Assembly (NCBI RefSeq): GCF_900102795.1
Contig: NZ_FMWG01000001.1
Location: forward strand, 434,001 to 498,000
Length of the DNA: 64,000 nucleotides
Source of the DNA: Epibacterium ulvae
GTDB lineage: Bacteria > Pseudomonadota > Alphaproteobacteria > Rhodobacterales > Rhodobacteraceae
Direction: 5' to 3'
This document shows positions 40,213 to 48,291 of this stretch, piece after piece. Position 1 is the stretch's first letter. The number at the start of each line of letters is the position of its first letter. The position numbers were made by a program, and so were the translations under genes. The notes beneath the pieces were generated by a model. It worked only from the letters and a program-made list of their open reading frames with translations, was not told where the DNA came from and did not search any database.

Positions 40213-41142
40213 ATGGCAGACGAAAACAACAATTCTCCAATCATGGAGTTCGACGATATCGGTGACGCTGTACGCGGTCATCGTCCTTTGCATAAGGCAC
40301 GTAAGTACCGTGTTGATGTTGCAGACGAAACTTTGAAAACCACAAAGATCAAACTTGATGATCCTATCCCGCTGGGTCGTCAAATTTTGGAGGCTGTTGG
40401 GGCACATCCTGTAGAAGAACATGGCTTAATCGCTGTCTTGGGCAATGGCGACTTTGAAGACATCAGCCTCGATGAGCCATTCGATCTTCGCGGGCGTGGC
40501 GCAGAAAAGGTCATCTACTTCATGACCGACCGTAGCTTCAAATTCAAAATCGATCATCGTGACTTGGAATGGGGCAAATCGCTCATCAGTGGCTTCGTTC
40601 TCAAAAAATTGGCGTCTCTGCCCGCCGGGTACGATCTTTACATGGAAGTACCTGGAGGTAAGGGCCACGATGAATTGATCGAAGACTGCGCTGTTATCAA
40701 CTTGGGTGAACGCGGCGTTGAACGTTTCATCACCGTTATGGCGGAAACGACGGAGGGGCTTGAGCCCCTCCCACCCAAGGATCGCGAGTATCTTGAAGCA
40801 GAAGGGTTTTCGTATGAATTTCAAACTCACGGCGGGCAAGCTGGGGTTATCATCAAGGATTTTCCACTTCCAGAAAATGCCTATAACAATGATACCGCCG
40901 ACTTGCTAATCCTATTGCCACGCGGTTATCCGGACGCCCGTCCAGATATGTTTTTTGTCGATCCATGGCTCAAGTTAAAGAAGACGGGCGCAGAGGCACG
41001 GTGCGCGAATGTACCACATGTCTTTGGTAATCGCACATGGCAACGCTGGTCGCGTCATAGCACAGCCTGGCGTCCAGGGATTGATGGTTTGCATACAATG
41101 GTGGCACGCGCTCGATGTGCGTTGGAGAAAGGCCATGTATAA
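40213..41142 (+). CDS. Two ubiquitin-like domains fused to an E2-like conjugating domain
   Basis: 309 aa. Two tandem ubiquitin-like (Multiubiq-type) domains lie at about 31-108 (YRVDVADETLKTTKIKLDD, ending EKVIYFMTD) and 109-178 (FKFKIDHRDLEWGKSLISG, ending ERFITVMAE). Residues about 185-309 form an E2/UBC-like domain of the prokaryotic E2 'E' type, with LLPRGYPDARPDMFF (235-249) and TWQRWSRHSTAWRPGIDGLH. C264 is a possible catalytic cysteine but is not certain. The stop overlaps the E1 gene start by eight bases. It is expected to supply both the modifier and the conjugating enzyme, with processing by the JAMM protease next door. Confidence 0.85.
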   Translation: MADENNNSPIMEFDDIGDAVRGHRPLHKARKYRVDVADETLKTTKIKLDDPIPLGRQILEAVGAHPVEEHGLIAVLGNGDFEDISLDEPFDLRGRGAEKVIYFMTDRSFKFKIDHRDLEWGKSLISGFVLKKLASLPAGYDLYMEVPGGKGHDELIEDCAVINLGERGVERFITVMAETTEGLEPLPPKDREYLEAEGFSYEFQTHGGQAGVIIKDFPLPENAYNNDTADLLILLPRGYPDARPDMFFVDPWLKLKKTGAEARCANVPHVFGNRTWQRWSRHSTAWRPGIDGLHTMVARARCALEKGHV

Positions 41143-42541
41143 ACTTGAATTGGATGCAGTCCTACAATCTGCTCATTTTGAACTGATCGAAAGGCTATTG
41201 GATACGTCTGATGGGTCAGAAGCTTCTGCGTATATGTTGTTTGGAAATTCAGAAATCACAGCCGACCCTTGGTCTGGAGCACCTCGTTTGCGTGTTGTGT
41301 CCCACAAATTTGTCCCAATCGCAGAAACAGAGAAAGTCAGCTCGTCAGCTCGTCATGTGACTTGGTCGACTGGCGGATTTATGCGCCTTCTATCTAAGGC
41401 CAAGTCGGAAGGTCTAATTCCAGCATTGGTTCATACCCATCCGCGTGGCGTGGCCCGTTTCTCAAGTCAGGATGACAAAAACGAGAAGGGCCTCGCTCGT
41501 ACGGCGTTTGTTAAAGGTGTAAAAGGGCTTCTCAGCATCGTTATCGACGGAGGACATAGTATCGCAGTACGGTTATGGACCCCTGATGGCGGATGTCATG
41601 AAATCAAGCGCGTAACGTCTGTTGGGCCAAAAGTTCGATTTTTGACGAGCCTTTCACTCGATACGGCAGATAACCGAGTGCTGGATCGTCAGGCACGTTT
41701 GTTCGGCTCGTCCTTCAACGATGTAATTAGTCAACTTCGCATAGGCGTGGTTGGAGCTGGCGCTACTGGTAGTGCTGTAGCGACGCTTTTGATCCGGTTA
41801 GGCTTTGGACGCGTCTTAGTCGTAGACAAGGATGTTCTAGAGCTGAGTAATCTAAATCGAGTTCATGGTGCACGCCGTTGCGATGTGCAGGCAGAACTCA
41901 CCAAAGTAAAAAATATTGCACGTTTGGCGGCTGAAACTAACTTGGGTCCTAAAGTGATAGCGTTGCAATCATGGGCCGGTTCGCAAGAATCCCGTGATGC
42001 ATTGAAGTCCTGTGATGTTGTATTTGGTGCGACCGATGATCATTCGGGGCGGATATTCTTGAACCGTTTGGCACGCTTTTACAGCATTCCCTTGATCGAT
42101 TTGGGGTTGCGCATGAAGCGCCATGAGGATGGCCATGTTGACGTGTTTGGTCGCGTCACAACGTTTGTTGAAGGGCATCGGTGCTTGATGTGCCATGGGA
42201 TAATTGATCCTCAAAAGGCAGCAGATGAAGCGCTTGAGCGCGATGACCCTGACAATTTTCATAAGCTAAAGGAAGAAGCTTACATCCTAGGTGGCGGGGA
42301 TCCTTCACCTGCAGTTGTGACTTTTACCACAGAAGTGGCTTGCATGGCTGTAAATGAACTTGTCGCCGCGCTGACTTCGTTTCAGGGCCCACATGGTATG
42401 ACCCCGCACAGGGTCCGCAGATTTCATGCCCAAGACGATAGGTTCCCTTCTGCCTCGCCTAGTCCTGATTGTCCGATTTGCAGCCAAACCGATGTACTTG
42501 GTCGCGCAGACGTGGAGCCCTTTTTAGGGACAGTGGGGTAA
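41135..42541 (+). CDS. JAMM/JAB protease fused to ThiF-type E1 activating enzyme
   Basis: 468 aa. The N-terminal JAMM domain has E29 and the full zinc motif H100-x-H102 ... S110-x-x-D113 within HTHPRGVARFSSQDD. The C-terminal E1-like domain starts near 200 with IGVVGAGATGSAVATLLIRL (GAGATG 207-212) and D231 for ATP. Zinc pairs CLMC (350-353) and CPIC (446-449) are intact. E1 would adenylate the ubiquitin-like C-terminus and pass it to the E2; the JAMM part would trim precursors or remove conjugates. Start chosen at 41135 because it overlaps the previous stop (ATGTATAA) and the extension upstream is not domain-like. Confidence 0.9.
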   Translation: MYKLELDAVLQSAHFELIERLLDTSDGSEASAYMLFGNSEITADPWSGAPRLRVVSHKFVPIAETEKVSSSARHVTWSTGGFMRLLSKAKSEGLIPALVHTHPRGVARFSSQDDKNEKGLARTAFVKGVKGLLSIVIDGGHSIAVRLWTPDGGCHEIKRVTSVGPKVRFLTSLSLDTADNRVLDRQARLFGSSFNDVISQLRIGVVGAGATGSAVATLLIRLGFGRVLVVDKDVLELSNLNRVHGARRCDVQAELTKVKNIARLAAETNLGPKVIALQSWAGSQESRDALKSCDVVFGATDDHSGRIFLNRLARFYSIPLIDLGLRMKRHEDGHVDVFGRVTTFVEGHRCLMCHGIIDPQKAADEALERDDPDNFHKLKEEAYILGGGDPSPAVVTFTTEVACMAVNELVAALTSFQGPHGMTPHRVRRFHAQDDRFPSASPSPDCPICSQTDVLGRADVEPFLGTVG

Positions 42542-42545
42542 GACC

Positions 42546-42941
42546 ATGCTAGTCAAATTGCTCAAGGTGCTTCGGTGGCTGAGGTTGCTGAAAACGGATT
42601 TTGTTGTGGTTGAGCAAGAAGTGTTTCCGGATGAGGGGAGTGTTAGTCGAGGAGACCTCGTTGTTGTTCGCTCAGGTGAAGTATCGAAATGGGCGTGCAT
42701 GCGTTGCCCTGGGGGATGCGGTAAACAGATTTCATTGTCGTTGAATCCGGCTCGGCGGCCAAGATGGGGAGTATCCATTGACTACTGGCTCAGGCCAACT
42801 TTGGCTCCGTCGATCCATCAGAAGAATGAATGTGGTTGCCATTTTTTGCTGCAAAATGGGAAGGTGAGATGGTGCAAAGATGGTCGTCCAAAAGGTCAGG
42901 CCAATTCGCCAGCGAAAACAGGTGCACGGCAAAGGACCTAG
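42546..42941 (+). CDS. DUF6527-like small zinc protein
   Basis: 131 aa. Metal-binding residues C51, C54, C58 (CMRCPGGCGK) and C96, C98, H99 (CGCHF) fit the DUF6527 pattern, as do the LAPSI stretch and a closing NGKVRWC. This family is repeatedly found at the end of bacterial ubiquitin-like operons; its role (metalloenzyme, adaptor or E3-like) is not settled to my knowledge. It starts four bases after the E1 gene and is the last gene of the operon. The extreme N-terminus is basic and hydrophobic. Confidence 0.75.
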   Translation: MLVKLLKVLRWLRLLKTDFVVVEQEVFPDEGSVSRGDLVVVRSGEVSKWACMRCPGGCGKQISLSLNPARRPRWGVSIDYWLRPTLAPSIHQKNECGCHFLLQNGKVRWCKDGRPKGQANSPAKTGARQRT

Positions 42942-43201
42942 TCTTCAATATTCCCAGTCTAGCAACGACAGAAACCAAAGGACGATGCATATGTCGTTAA
43001 AACCCAAGTGCTGTACCTATTCGTCAAAGTCTTCTTCGGGAAATCTGCACCGCACCGTTAGATCCGCCGGCCAATGTCCGGTAAGTTGCAATTCAGTGAG
43101 TGTCTTCTTGAGAAGATGAAGCTTGATCACTGGTCAGTGTATTTCCTTAGAGGTTGAGTTGGTTATAAGAGGCAACAAACAAAAGCGTATTTGTGCTTAT
43201 C

Positions 43202-43747
43202 ATGAGTAGAGAGAGCAAATTTCTAAGTCTGGTGCTTCGGCACAAACCTGAAGAAATTGATCTTCAGCTTGATAATCATGGGTGGGCTCGCGTTGACGAG
43301 TTGCTGCGAAAGCTTAAGAAATCCGGTCGGAAACTCAGCCACGATGAGCTTATTGAGATTGTCGAAACCAGCGACAAGAAACGCTTTACTCTGTCTGAGG
43401 ACGGAAAGCGTATCAGAGCGGCACAAGGTCATTCGATTGAGGTAGATCTTGGTCTGAAGCCTCAGCAGCCTCCATGCGAGTTGTATCATGGAACGGCCAG
43501 CGCGAACTTGGATGCGATCTTTTCAAATGGTCTGTTGCCGGGGAAGCGTCAGCAGGTTCATCTGTCTCTTGATCCAGATACCGCTGAACGTGTCGGGCAG
43601 CGCCATGGTCGGCCGGTTGTCTTGCGCGTTTAAGCTCAGCGGATGTTTGACGACGGGTTTGAGTTTTTCCGCGCCGACAATGGTGTCTGGCTTACCGATG
43701 CGGTGCCTGCATGCTATTTGGGCTTCGGTCAGATGTCAGAGCAGTAG
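43202..43747 (+). pseudogene. kptA: RNA 2'-phosphotransferase (KptA/Tpt1) interrupted by an in-frame stop
   Basis: The frame reads as KptA from [19 protein letters not shown] through [26 protein letters not shown] and GRPVVLRV, then hits TAA at 43631-43633. In the same frame it continues AQRMFDDGFEFFRADNGVWL, the normal KptA C-terminus, to TAG at 43745-43747. Without the stop it would be about 181 aa, the usual length. KptA transfers a 2'-phosphate from RNA to NAD. Truncation removes the last beta strands and probably abolishes activity, unless the stop is read through. A GTG at 43193 is an alternative start. Confidence 0.9.
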
Positions 43748-43900
43748 AGCTAGGCGGATTTACGAGCGGTCGCAAAAGTCGCAGGCGCAGATGCAATAAG
43801 TTAATAGTCGTTTTGATTATTAACTAACTCATTGAATTAATATTATAAATTATGAATTTTGCACTTGATTTATCTTGTGCGTCTCCCCCGGGATTGTATT

Positions 43901-43929
43901 GTGTACACGAGGTGACACCAGATCTGGTG
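43901..43929. promoter_or_regulatory. Palindromic operator candidates before the HTH gene
   Basis: GTGTACAC (43901-43908) and CACCAGATCTGGTG (43916-43929) are perfect palindromes 8 and 14 bases long. They end 38 bases upstream of the small HTH regulator gene and are the likely binding sites of that regulator. Confidence 0.6.
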
Positions 43930-43967
43930 CACTTGAAAGATAGCAGATTTCTGAGGCAGGCGATTCA

Positions 43968-44201
43968 ATGGATGAACAGCGCACGGATGCAGAAACTCTG
44001 AAGTACCAGCTTAAGATGGCTGGATTTGCGCTGTCTGATGTAGCCGAGAGCGTCGGAGTCTCACGTAGTCTTGTAAGCAAAGTAATCCATCGCAGCCGGA
44101 GTTCAGAACCGGTTCAAGAATTCATTGCGAAACAGATCGGGAAGTCAGTCGGAGAACTGTTTGGCACGGATAAGCCAAAAAAGGAGAACCCGGATGAATA
44201 A
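43968..44201 (+). CDS. Small helix-turn-helix DNA-binding protein (Ner/Nlp-like)
   Basis: 77 aa. An HTH at about residues 20-42 (FALSDVAESVGVSRSLVSKV) resembles the Mu Ner / Nlp family. GAGG lies eleven bases before the ATG. It is directly upstream of tnsA in the same direction and downstream of two perfect palindromes, so it is probably an autoregulated repressor controlling the transposition operon. Its target is inferred. Confidence 0.7.
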   Translation: MDEQRTDAETLKYQLKMAGFALSDVAESVGVSRSLVSKVIHRSRSSEPVQEFIAKQIGKSVGELFGTDKPKKENPDE

Positions 44202-44378
44202 ATAAGCAACCCCCGGGAAGACGAAAACCCTCTTTCGTCCATGACGATCGAGGGCTCTCAGTAGGTAGATTTCTAGGCCACCTCTGACGAACTTCCCTTC
44301 TCATACGCCAAAAGTCAAGCTGCGACGCCGCTCTGCGGCGGCGCTGGCTATTGTTTTTACATAAAATGAAGGAGGCGC

Positions 44379-45155
44379 ATGATGTCGTCACCAGAATCTG
44401 GCCCCGTGGCCGACGATCAACAACAATCTAGCCCGAAATCGGAACTTGAAGCACGGCAATCCTATGTCGATTGTTCCCAGGGAATCGTGAGGGTTCCAAT
44501 GGGCAGTGCCGGAACCAGAAAGCTCAGCAAGAGATCGCGTCAAAGTAGCCGGGGAGGTATCCCATACTTTAGCCCAAAGTTGCAAAAATATGTGACTCTG
44601 AAAACTGAAAGCCACCTAGAGGGGGCTTGTCACTATGTCGCAATGGCGGATCCGAATGTTGTGCACATCTGGGATCAGCCCAAACCGGTGAAATACTATG
44701 AATGGGATGGTCGCAAGGCAGAATACACCGCAGATGCACTGATCGAATACCGATCCGGCTTCAAAATCTTGGTTGAAACAAAGCCGTCTGCGATCGCGAT
44801 TAAACGACAAACGGAACTCAAGCTAACGCGGGTTGCGGAATTTGTGCCTGCTGACTTTGCCAATCAGGTTACGCTATTCACGGAAAAGAGCTGCCCGAAG
44901 TGGCTCGTCGCCGATGCACGTCGCCTACATGAGTTTCAAAAGCATCCTGACCCTGAAGCGGATGACGCGATCCGCGAAGTAATCGATCGCCTGAGTGGTA
45001 CGACCACTTTGGGAGCACTGGCGGGGAAGACTGACCTGGCTGGCCGAGGCTTCCGGGCAGCATTTCGTGCCGTTTTTAGGGGTGAAATCCAACGGACAAA
45101 TGCGGGATCGCTAACCGTTAGCAGCTCTGTTTTCAAAGCGGAGGCAGCAGCATGA
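44379..45155 (+). CDS. tnsA: TnsA-type transposon endonuclease
   Basis: 258 aa with AGGAGG upstream. The restriction-endonuclease fold residues are in place: E81 (TESHLEGACHY), D119 (EYTADALIEY) and E133-x-K135 (ILVETKPS), matching TnsA E63, D114 and K132. In Tn7, TnsA cuts the 5' strands so that the element moves by cut and paste. The first 45 residues are polar and not conserved-looking. It overlaps tnsB by four bases (ATGA). Confidence 0.9.
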   Translation: MMSSPESGPVADDQQQSSPKSELEARQSYVDCSQGIVRVPMGSAGTRKLSKRSRQSSRGGIPYFSPKLQKYVTLKTESHLEGACHYVAMADPNVVHIWDQPKPVKYYEWDGRKAEYTADALIEYRSGFKILVETKPSAIAIKRQTELKLTRVAEFVPADFANQVTLFTEKSCPKWLVADARRLHEFQKHPDPEADDAIREVIDRLSGTTTLGALAGKTDLAGRGFRAAFRAVFRGEIQRTNAGSLTVSSSVFKAEAAA

Positions 45156-47293
45156 AAGTTGCACCCATTTTCCGCATCTATCCGCATGACAAGGTGGACT
45201 ACAACGGAGCAACTTGGCGAGCGTTCGCGCACGGTCCTAACGGCGTCACACTTCGCTGCAGTGACAATCCCGAGGTGTTTGACACCATATCCCACGAAAA
45301 GTTGCGGCGCCTGTTAAAGGCTCCGCATTTTAAGATTTGGCCGGGGCACTATTCCCAGAATTCGGCCCGTCTTCGGGCACTGGGAACAGAGGAGTTGATC
45401 GCTGATCAGCCTCTCTGGCAGCAGCAAAAAATCCGGGACCGGCTGTTTTGTATTCAAAGATGGTTCACCGAAGAAGATGTGGGGAGAGTGAAGCGTACTC
45501 CGCTCAACGCTAAACCATTCATCACTGCATTAGATATCGAAATGATGAAAAGATGTATTGGAAGGACGCTTCAGCACAAGAAACGGCAAACCGGACAAAT
45601 TGTAGAGGTAACCTTTGGCCCGTCCTTTGATACCCTGATGAGGTGGGTCAGGAAGTATGAGAAGTCGGGCTACAACCCTCTCAGTCTCAAGGATGGCAGA
45701 TGCAATTCAGGCAATCACAATCGAAAGTTCTGTGATGAAACATATGCGTTCATAGACACTCAGATTCTGGCATATGCGTCTCCGGAAAGGCGTTATGCAA
45801 ATGAAGTTGCCTTTGAGACGCAGCTTGCAATCGATGACATGAACGAAGCTCGTCTTGAGGTGGGTCAAAACCAACTCGGTCGGCCCTGCGCTAGGCAGAT
45901 CGAGCGGTATATATCAGAGCTTCCACCCTTCCTTGTAAAATGCGAACGCGAAGGCATAGATCGCGCACGAGGCATTTTCAACTGCTCGTCGACTGGTCTT
46001 GAAACACTCTTGCCATGTGAGCGTTTCGAGATGGACGGTTGGAAAGGCGACGTAATGCTTCTGCTTCATGATGCAGGAATATCAAGTAAACTGCCGCCCG
46101 AGGTTTTACAGAGAATTCCCAGAAGCCGTGTCTGGGTTTATGTCGTCATTGATCATGCCACACGCTGTGTTGTCGGGCTTCGTGTTGTGCTGAATGGCAG
46201 TGCAGATGAAACAGTCCGTGCCCTCGAGATGGCAACCCGCGACAAGACGACGATATCTGATGCTGTCGGCACGACTTTTAATTGGGTTGAAGGAGGCGGA
46301 TTCTCAACAGTCGTTTCCGATCAGGGCAGTGAATTTGCAAATGAGCAATTCGAGACGGCAGCAATTTCAGCGCTCGGTGCGTACGAAAGAAACCCTGCTG
46401 CCGCCCCATCTCTTAGGGGCGTCAATGAAAGGCTCTTTGGGATTTTTTCAACCAAGATCACCCCGATGATGAGTGGTCGCACCTTTGGAAACATCTTTGA
46501 ACGGGGCGACATTGATCCGGCTTCGACCGCCGCCTTAACGCCGGAACAACTTCTGCGGATTCTGATTTGGTATGTTGTCGATATCTATCACCGGACCCCT
46601 CACGCAGGTATCGGGTACGTTGCTCCCTCAGTCAAATGGGCCGAGCTTACCAAGGAGGTGGGGACATCCGCGCCGCCGGACGGCTACCGGATGCGTGCGG
46701 CATTTGGAGAGATGATCACCCGTCAGGTTGACGGTACCGGTGTCCTTGTGAATGGGATTCGGTATACAAGTCCGAAGCTAAGAAAATTCTTCATCGACAA
46801 TTATATGTGTGACGTCGATATTCGTGTTGATCCTTACGACATTAGTTGGGTTGTTGTTCGCGTCGATGACAACTGGATTGCGGCATATTCTACCATTCCT
46901 GATCTTGAAGGGGTGACATCCGAGGAATGGGCTGAGGCCAATCTCGCGAAAAAACGAAAGGGGCAGGCGCAGTTTGAGCGCGACCTGCCAGCCATTCGAA
47001 AAGCAATTGCAGCCATCAGAAAGATCAACGGGGATGCTGCAGCTCTGGTGGGTCTAACTCCTAAGAGGTTGACTGCGGATTACATAAACCAGTTGGAAGA
47101 GGAGCTCTTCAATGGTGAAGAAGTCATCCCGTGGCGCGATCCGGAGCCAGTTCCTGATGTTGGTCAGGTTTTCACTGGCGGTATGCCAACCGGTCAACCC
47201 AAACAGGGTGAGAATGATCTAGAGTCTCCGATCGTCGAAGCTCCAAAGCCGTCAGGCCTGAAGCCCAAATGGACTCTGGAGGGCGGAGAATGA
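45152..47293 (+). CDS. tnsB: TnsB-type DDE transposase
   Basis: 713 aa. Integrase-fold catalytic residues are D295 (FEMDGWKGD), D390 (VVSDQGSEF) and E426 (RGVNERLFG), giving DD(35)E spacing. An N-terminal region of about 290 residues should bind the end repeats; a C-terminal Mu-type beta-barrel follows, and the tail ends in a proline-rich stretch that in Tn7 contacts TnsC. It cuts the 3' strands and joins them to the target. Overlap with tnsC is four bases. Confidence 0.94.
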   Translation: MKVAPIFRIYPHDKVDYNGATWRAFAHGPNGVTLRCSDNPEVFDTISHEKLRRLLKAPHFKIWPGHYSQNSARLRALGTEELIADQPLWQQQKIRDRLFCIQRWFTEEDVGRVKRTPLNAKPFITALDIEMMKRCIGRTLQHKKRQTGQIVEVTFGPSFDTLMRWVRKYEKSGYNPLSLKDGRCNSGNHNRKFCDETYAFIDTQILAYASPERRYANEVAFETQLAIDDMNEARLEVGQNQLGRPCARQIERYISELPPFLVKCEREGIDRARGIFNCSSTGLETLLPCERFEMDGWKGDVMLLLHDAGISSKLPPEVLQRIPRSRVWVYVVIDHATRCVVGLRVVLNGSADETVRALEMATRDKTTISDAVGTTFNWVEGGGFSTVVSDQGSEFANEQFETAAISALGAYERNPAAAPSLRGVNERLFGIFSTKITPMMSGRTFGNIFERGDIDPASTAALTPEQLLRILIWYVVDIYHRTPHAGIGYVAPSVKWAELTKEVGTSAPPDGYRMRAAFGEMITRQVDGTGVLVNGIRYTSPKLRKFFIDNYMCDVDIRVDPYDISWVVVRVDDNWIAAYSTIPDLEGVTSEEWAEANLAKKRKGQAQFERDLPAIRKAIAAIRKINGDAAALVGLTPKRLTADYINQLEEELFNGEEVIPWRDPEPVPDVGQVFTGGMPTGQPKQGENDLESPIVEAPKPSGLKPKWTLEGGE

Positions 47294-48291
47294 GCGATTT
47301 GAGCAGAGAGGAAACTCTGGCAAACAGCGCTGATCGCATGGTTCAGCTCGGCAAATTGTTTGTGCGCCATGATCGGTTTGTCGATCTTGAACAGCGGATT
47401 GCTGCCTTGGCCAGGCAGCGGCGTGCTGAACTCAAATTTGGGGAGATCAGGCGGCAGAAGGGTCTTTCGGTGATCGGCGAGTCTGGTGCGGGTAAATCAG
47501 AAGCACTTAAGAAAATTCGTCAAAACTACTGTGTGCCGCGCAAAAACGCGCCCGATGAACGCGTCGGTGAGTTTGTAACGGTCGAAACACCTTCACCGGC
47601 AACACTGAAGTCAACCGGCATCGCAACACTGGAAGCCCTGCAGTTTGATATTGTGGGAAAACTAAGTGCGCCTGAACTTTGGAAGTTGGTGCGCCATCAT
47701 CTCGCAGAGCACAAGGTGTTCTTTTTGCATTTTGACGAGGCTCAGGACTTCATTCTAAACCAGTCTGGCCGTGAAGCGAGCAGCGTGATCAACACGATCA
47801 AGAGCCTGACCCAATCTGAGACCTGGCCGGTTTCGGTTATATTTTCAGGTAATACCGTTCTGGCCGATATTCTGGACAGTGACTTTCAGCTTGGACGGCG
47901 GCTTCCACCCATCCATTTTGAAAATCTGGCACCAGAAGCCGACCTGGATGATGTTGAACACATCCTGTCACAATATCTTGGTGCTGCGAAGCTGGAGTTT
48001 AAGCCGTCCACGGAGATGAGCGATTTCTTGGCAAGGCTGATAGTCTCTGCTTCGGGGCAGCTTGGTCTGGTTTTCGAGTTTATTCTGGAAGCGATACAGC
48101 TTGTCTTCGACGCCGGTAGAACAACTCTGGAGACAGGTGATTTCAAAGAGGTCTATCGACATCGTACCGGAGCCGTGGATGGCGCTAACCCGTTTGTTGC
48201 GGCCGATTTCAAAAGCATCAATACGCGGGTCGTTTTGGAAGGGAAGCTGGTCAGGAAAGGGGGGCAAAATAAGCCCTGGGCATTGTCATGA
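47290..48291 (+). CDS. tnsC: TnsC-type AAA+ transposition regulator
   Basis: 333 aa from ATG 47290, which overlaps the tnsB stop as ATGA and has GGAG upstream. Walker A is GESGAGKS (63-70) and Walker B FLHFDEAQD (146-153). The length is close to the short TniB/TnsC forms and shorter than Tn7 TnsC (about 555 aa). It links the target-site protein to the transposase and gives target immunity in related elements. Confidence 0.92.
   Translation: MSDLSREETLANSADRMVQLGKLFVRHDRFVDLEQRIAALARQRRAELKFGEIRRQKGLSVIGESGAGKSEALKKIRQNYCVPRKNAPDERVGEFVTVETPSPATLKSTGIATLEALQFDIVGKLSAPELWKLVRHHLAEHKVFFLHFDEAQDFILNQSGREASSVINTIKSLTQSETWPVSVIFSGNTVLADILDSDFQLGRRLPPIHFENLAPEADLDDVEHILSQYLGAAKLEFKPSTEMSDFLARLIVSASGQLGLVFEFILEAIQLVFDAGRTTLETGDFKEVYRHRTGAVDGANPFVAADFKSINTRVVLEGKLVRKGGQNKPWALS

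Noticed and set aside
43631-43633. Stop-codon recoding (for example an unusual amino acid) explaining the TAA in kptA and TAG in the phosphoesterase
   Set aside because: Two different stop codons are involved, no recoding element is apparent at either site, and other genes here use both as true stops. Nonsense mutation is simpler.
44202-44378. Possible guide RNA or CRISPR-like feature before tnsA
   Set aside because: No repeated units and no cas genes in the element. The hairpin near 44320-44345 (CGCCGC / GCGGCG) is a simple stem, at best a terminator.
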